Shown: piece by piece, positions 61,403-64,000 of the stretch
Layout of the letters: the number at the start of each line of letters is the position of its first letter
Position numbering within the stretch: position 1 is the first letter of the stretch
Source of the DNA: an uncultured Acetatifactor sp.
Lineage (GTDB): Bacteria > Bacillota > Clostridia > Lachnospirales > Lachnospiraceae
Direction: 5' to 3'
Length of the DNA stretch: 64,000 bases
Assembly: GCA_910578185.1 (NCBI GenBank)
Contig: CAJTPN010000015.1
Coordinates: 12,422 to 76,421 of the forward strand
Program-made: the position numbers and the translations under genes
The notes under the pieces: model-generated
Told to the model about the DNA's origin: nothing
Databases searched by the model: none
The model's input: the letters and a program-made list of their open reading frames with translations, nothing else

Positions 61403-62410
61403 TCAGGGTGTGCTTACCGGTTCCGGATCTGTCAATTCCGACAGGGGACGGAAGCTGTATCCCATTTCCTCCCATTTTGTCAGAAGATCATCTATGATCG
61501 CGCCGTTGGTGTTGGAAGTATTGTGCAGTAACACAATGGCCCCTGGATGAGCCCTGGAAGCCAGCAGATCAATGGACTTTTGAAGGTCAGGCTGCTGATC
61601 CTGAATCCAATCCACATGTGCCATACTCCAGAAAATAGTATGATATCCTAATTCTTTTGCCCATCTTAGATTTTCTTTCGTACATTTTCCTTCCGGCGGA
61701 CGATAAAAGGGAGAGATTTCCTGGCCGGTAACTTCGTTAAACAGGTTGGCTACATCATCCAATTCCTTCTGAAAGTCCGCCATATCCGTAAAAGCACTCA
61801 TATCAGGATGATGATAAGTATGATTCCCGGCTGCGTGCCCTGCCTCCACGATCTTTTTAACAATTTCAGGCGCCGATTCCAGAAAATGCCCCGTCATAAA
61901 AAAGGTACCGGTTGCGTTGTGTTTTTCCAGCGCGGCAAGAATTAATTCCGTATTGCCGTTTTCGTATCCGCAGTCGAAAGTGAGATATATGACATTTTCA
62001 CTGTCACTGCCCAAATAATAGGAACCGTACCATGCCAGATCCGCAGGCTTTGCATTTCCGCCGGGCTGTACGCCGGTATCTTCATAGTGAAGCCACCAAC
62101 TGTCCTGCACAAATATTTTGTCAGGTTCCGGACCGGGATCCGGTGTGGGTGCGGGAGTGGGCTCCGGCGTTGGAGCGGGGGTGGGTTCGGGAGTGGCGGT
62201 AACGCTGGGAAGACTGTCATTTTGGGAAGCGTCAGGCGTAGATGAAATTTCAACAGGAGAAATCGTCGGAATGGGAGAAGTTTGACTCTCTTGTCCGGGA
62301 TCCGTATTTCCGCATCCTGCACCCAACATTACCAGCAGCAATGGCATGGTTTTGACTGTTCTTTTTAAATTCTTTTTTAACTTATCCAATTTATGATTTC
62401 CGTATTTCAT
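61403..62410 (-). CDS. Polysaccharide deacetylase lipoprotein (PdaA-like)
   Basis: A 335-residue lipoprotein: charged N-region, hydrophobic segment and a lipobox-like LGAGC with Cys33, then a Thr/Pro/Glu-rich linker (residues about 70-110, PTPEPTPAPTPEPTPAPTPD) and a NodB-type deacetylase domain. The catalytic metal motif TFDCGYENGNT, the HxxxH pair in GNHTYHHPD, and RPPEGK and HPGAIVLLH are intact. The pattern TFDCGYENGNT fits PdaA, which deacetylates MurNAc during spore-cortex muramic-delta-lactam formation; a vegetative envelope role is also possible. Divergent from its paralogue at 62906. Confidence 0.9.
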   Translation of the reverse strand: MKYGNHKLDKLKKNLKRTVKTMPLLLVMLGAGCGNTDPGQESQTSPIPTISPVEISSTPDASQNDSLPSVTATPEPTPAPTPEPTPAPTPDPGPEPDKIFVQDSWWLHYEDTGVQPGGNAKPADLAWYGSYYLGSDSENVIYLTFDCGYENGNTELILAALEKHNATGTFFMTGHFLESAPEIVKKIVEAGHAAGNHTYHHPDMSAFTDMADFQKELDDVANLFNEVTGQEISPFYRPPEGKCTKENLRWAKELGYHTIFWSMAHVDWIQDQQPDLQKSIDLLASRAHPGAIVLLHNTSNTNGAIIDDLLTKWEEMGYSFRPLSELTDPEPVSTP

Positions 62411-62905
62411 GATGAATCTTAAAGTCCTTTCTGGTTCTGTATTTGTGTATTATTATGGACAATTTGCACAAAAGAATATGCCCGTGTATACGAAAAGTAT
62501 ATTTTACTCAGTGTACGCGGAAAGCTTATCCATACACTAAGTAGCATTATAAATTGTGATTGCATCATAATTACATCAAATCCAATAGATAATAATTAAT
62601 TTTTTGAAATAGAATTGGCATACGACAGTTCAAGCAGGGTCATGAAAGGACCTGCCAATCATGGGGATAAATGATTTTTGACCGAAAGAAGAGCTGTCCT
62701 TGTGGAATCTGGCTAAGCCCTGCCAACATATATTTGAAATGAAAAGGTTGATCCGCATGGCAACAATCCTCCGGCAAAGAAGAAAAGAGAAGTAAAGAGA
62801 AGGATGGTTTGTTACGGATTATGGAAACATTATTGATAGAGGGCAGAAGGCTTTTCTGGATGGATTTGGACAGGAACAATGCGGAATTGGAAGAGGAGAG
62901 AGGAA
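62411..62905. other. Divergent intergenic region between the deacetylase genes
   Basis: About 495 bp between two divergent paralogues, A+T-rich around 62520-62610 and containing a small hairpin GCAGG/CCTGC near 62635-62657. Promoters for both genes must lie here, but I cannot assign convincing -35/-10 pairs, and a sporulation-sigma promoter (F or G) cannot be confirmed by eye. No ORF with a ribosome binding site is seen before 62906. Confidence 0.45.
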
Positions 62906-63847
62906 ATGAAGACAATTTTTGTGAGAGATGTGGTGCGGAAGTTTGCGGGAAATGACAGAGTGGACTGGAAACGGGCAGTTCCCACCGTAGCCTTTCTGTG
63001 CGCCATGTTTTTCCTGGGCAGGGCAGCGGCAGGGGTATATTGGGAGACGAAACAGACTGTAGGATCCATACTGTCGGAGAGCGAGAACTGGGGACTGGGA
63101 TTTGGCAAAGAAGGGCAAAAGCCCACAGGCAATGCCTCCGGTGATGAACTGAAGAAGTACGATGCATATTTTTGCGCGGAAGGGGAAGAAAAGGTAATAT
63201 ATCTCACATTTGACTGCGGCTATGAAAATGGCAACACAGAGCCAATTCTAGACGCATTAAAGAAACATAATGCTCCGGCGACCTTTTTTGTAGTAGGTCA
63301 TTTCCTTGAGAGCGCACCTGATATCGTGAAGCGCATGGTGGCAGACGGTCACACCGTTGGGAATCATACATATCATCATCCGGACATGTCCAAGATCTCT
63401 GATAAGTCGTCCTTTCAAAAGGAAATGGATGATGTGGCATCACTGTTTAAGGAAGTAACCGGTACGGAAATGGCAATGTACTACAGACCACCCCAGGGTA
63501 AATACAGTGTTTCAAACCTTCAGATGGCCAAGGAACTGGGATATTCCACCTTTTTCTGGAGTCTTGCCTATGTGGACTGGAATCAGGATTCACAGCCGAG
63601 TCATGAGGAAGCGATGGAAAAGCTAATGGGCCGTATTCATCCAGGCGCCATTGTGCTCTTACACAGCACTTCCAAGACAAACGGGGAGATCCTGGATGCG
63701 GTTTTGACAAGGTGGGAAGAGATGGGATATACCTTCAGACCGCTTTCGGATTTAACAGATCCGGATAGTAAAACAAACAGCAATGGAAACCGTCCGGAGA
63801 GCGGGAGCGGAAGAATTCTACAGGATGGAAATATCACTAATAAATGA
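62906..63847 (+). CDS. Membrane-anchored polysaccharide deacetylase (PdaA-like), paralogue
   Basis: A 313-residue protein with a single membrane helix at about residues 21-42 (VPTVAFLCAMFFLGRAAAGV) and a NodB deacetylase domain very similar to the lipoprotein's: TFDCGYENGNT, GHFLESAPDIVKRMV, GNHTYHHPDMS, YRPPQGK and HPGAIVLLHS. Its Pro-rich linker is absent, so the domain sits close to the membrane. The ATG at 62906 lies after AGAGGAGAGGAA; the frame opens at 62879. The C-terminus is polar and Ser/Gly-rich. Confidence 0.9.
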   Translation: MKTIFVRDVVRKFAGNDRVDWKRAVPTVAFLCAMFFLGRAAAGVYWETKQTVGSILSESENWGLGFGKEGQKPTGNASGDELKKYDAYFCAEGEEKVIYLTFDCGYENGNTEPILDALKKHNAPATFFVVGHFLESAPDIVKRMVADGHTVGNHTYHHPDMSKISDKSSFQKEMDDVASLFKEVTGTEMAMYYRPPQGKYSVSNLQMAKELGYSTFFWSLAYVDWNQDSQPSHEEAMEKLMGRIHPGAIVLLHSTSKTNGEILDAVLTRWEEMGYTFRPLSDLTDPDSKTNSNGNRPESGSGRILQDGNITNK

Positions 63848-64000
63848 TAATACGCCATAATCGATATAGACTTTGTTTTGAACTTCTGTATAGCATTCTG
63901 GTAATATGTCAAGAACTTTATGAAAAAGATTTTGATATGTTTTTCAGAAAAAAGGGTAACTTTAACAGACCTTCGGTATGTTTTCTATGAAACCGAATGT
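63848..64000. other. Intergenic tail of the window
   Basis: About 150 AT-rich bases with no convincing gene, terminator or promoter. Confidence 0.4.

Noticed and set aside
1..64000. tRNA, rRNA, prophage, insertion sequence, restriction-modification or toxin-antitoxin loci
   Set aside because: No cloverleaf-like stretches, transposase or integrase motifs, or paired inverted terminal repeats were noticed while reading. A tRNAscan/ISfinder run would be decisive.

Overview
The window reads as chromosome of a spore-forming, low-to-mid GC Firmicute, most likely a Lachnospiraceae (Clostridia cluster XIVa) gut bacterium. This rests on gene content and protein style: a glgC/glgD pair, spoVG, two PdaA-like deacetylases, a dnaD-dnaC-like primosome operon, many AGGAGG ribosome binding sites with GTG or TTG starts, and very large secreted polysaccharide-degrading proteins. 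No rRNA, tRNA, CRISPR array, insertion sequence or prophage was seen.

Layout. 1-6.9 kb: a broken-off membrane protein, a QueT-type transporter with a long structured leader, a membrane-anchored unknown, a collagen-like surface protein, and a leftward operon dnaD - dnaC-like - prs behind a cluster of DnaA boxes. 6.9-16 kb: murC divergent from glgC-glgD, then spoVG, pth, mfd and a 35-residue microprotein. 16-21 kb: a PfkB sugar kinase and two convergent large membrane proteins. 21-33.7 kb: mostly small housekeeping and regulatory genes (MarR + FMN-binding protein, DegV, HAD phosphatase, ExoIII, WYL regulator, zinc-ribbon protein, ZIP transporter, histidine phosphatase, PadR + DUF2812, ABC exporter).

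33.7-48 kb is dominated by one 3,932-codon gene encoding a secreted modular protein. It carries two SGNH (CE12-like) esterase domains and a C-terminal PL11-like rhamnogalacturonan lyase, separated by several laminin-G/concanavalin-like and Ig-like domains. This is apparently a rhamnogalacturonan-I (pectin) degrading machine on one chain. A decayed, frameshifted C-terminal domain follows in the same frame after its stop. A divergently transcribed PocR-GGDEF-degenerate HD-GYP protein lies just upstream.

48.2-58.8 kb is a single-direction signalling cluster: REC-HD-GYP, PAS histidine kinase, REC-degenerate HD-GYP, CheR, CheB, CheY-like, CheA, CheW, a minimal-loop MCP and a free-standing HPt protein. 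It contains a complete chemosensory core plus extra phosphorelay and cyclic-di-GMP parts, but no flagellar genes, CheC, CheD or CheX, so an alternative (non-motility or surface-behaviour) output is plausible.

58.9-64 kb: a glycogen-debranching GH13 enzyme and a divergent pair of paralogous polysaccharide deacetylases, one a lipoprotein and one membrane-anchored. Functionally the window joins glycogen storage (glgC, glgD, debranching enzyme), envelope building (murC, PdaA-like enzymes, GT-C-like membrane proteins), plant-polysaccharide use, and c-di-GMP/chemosensory signalling.
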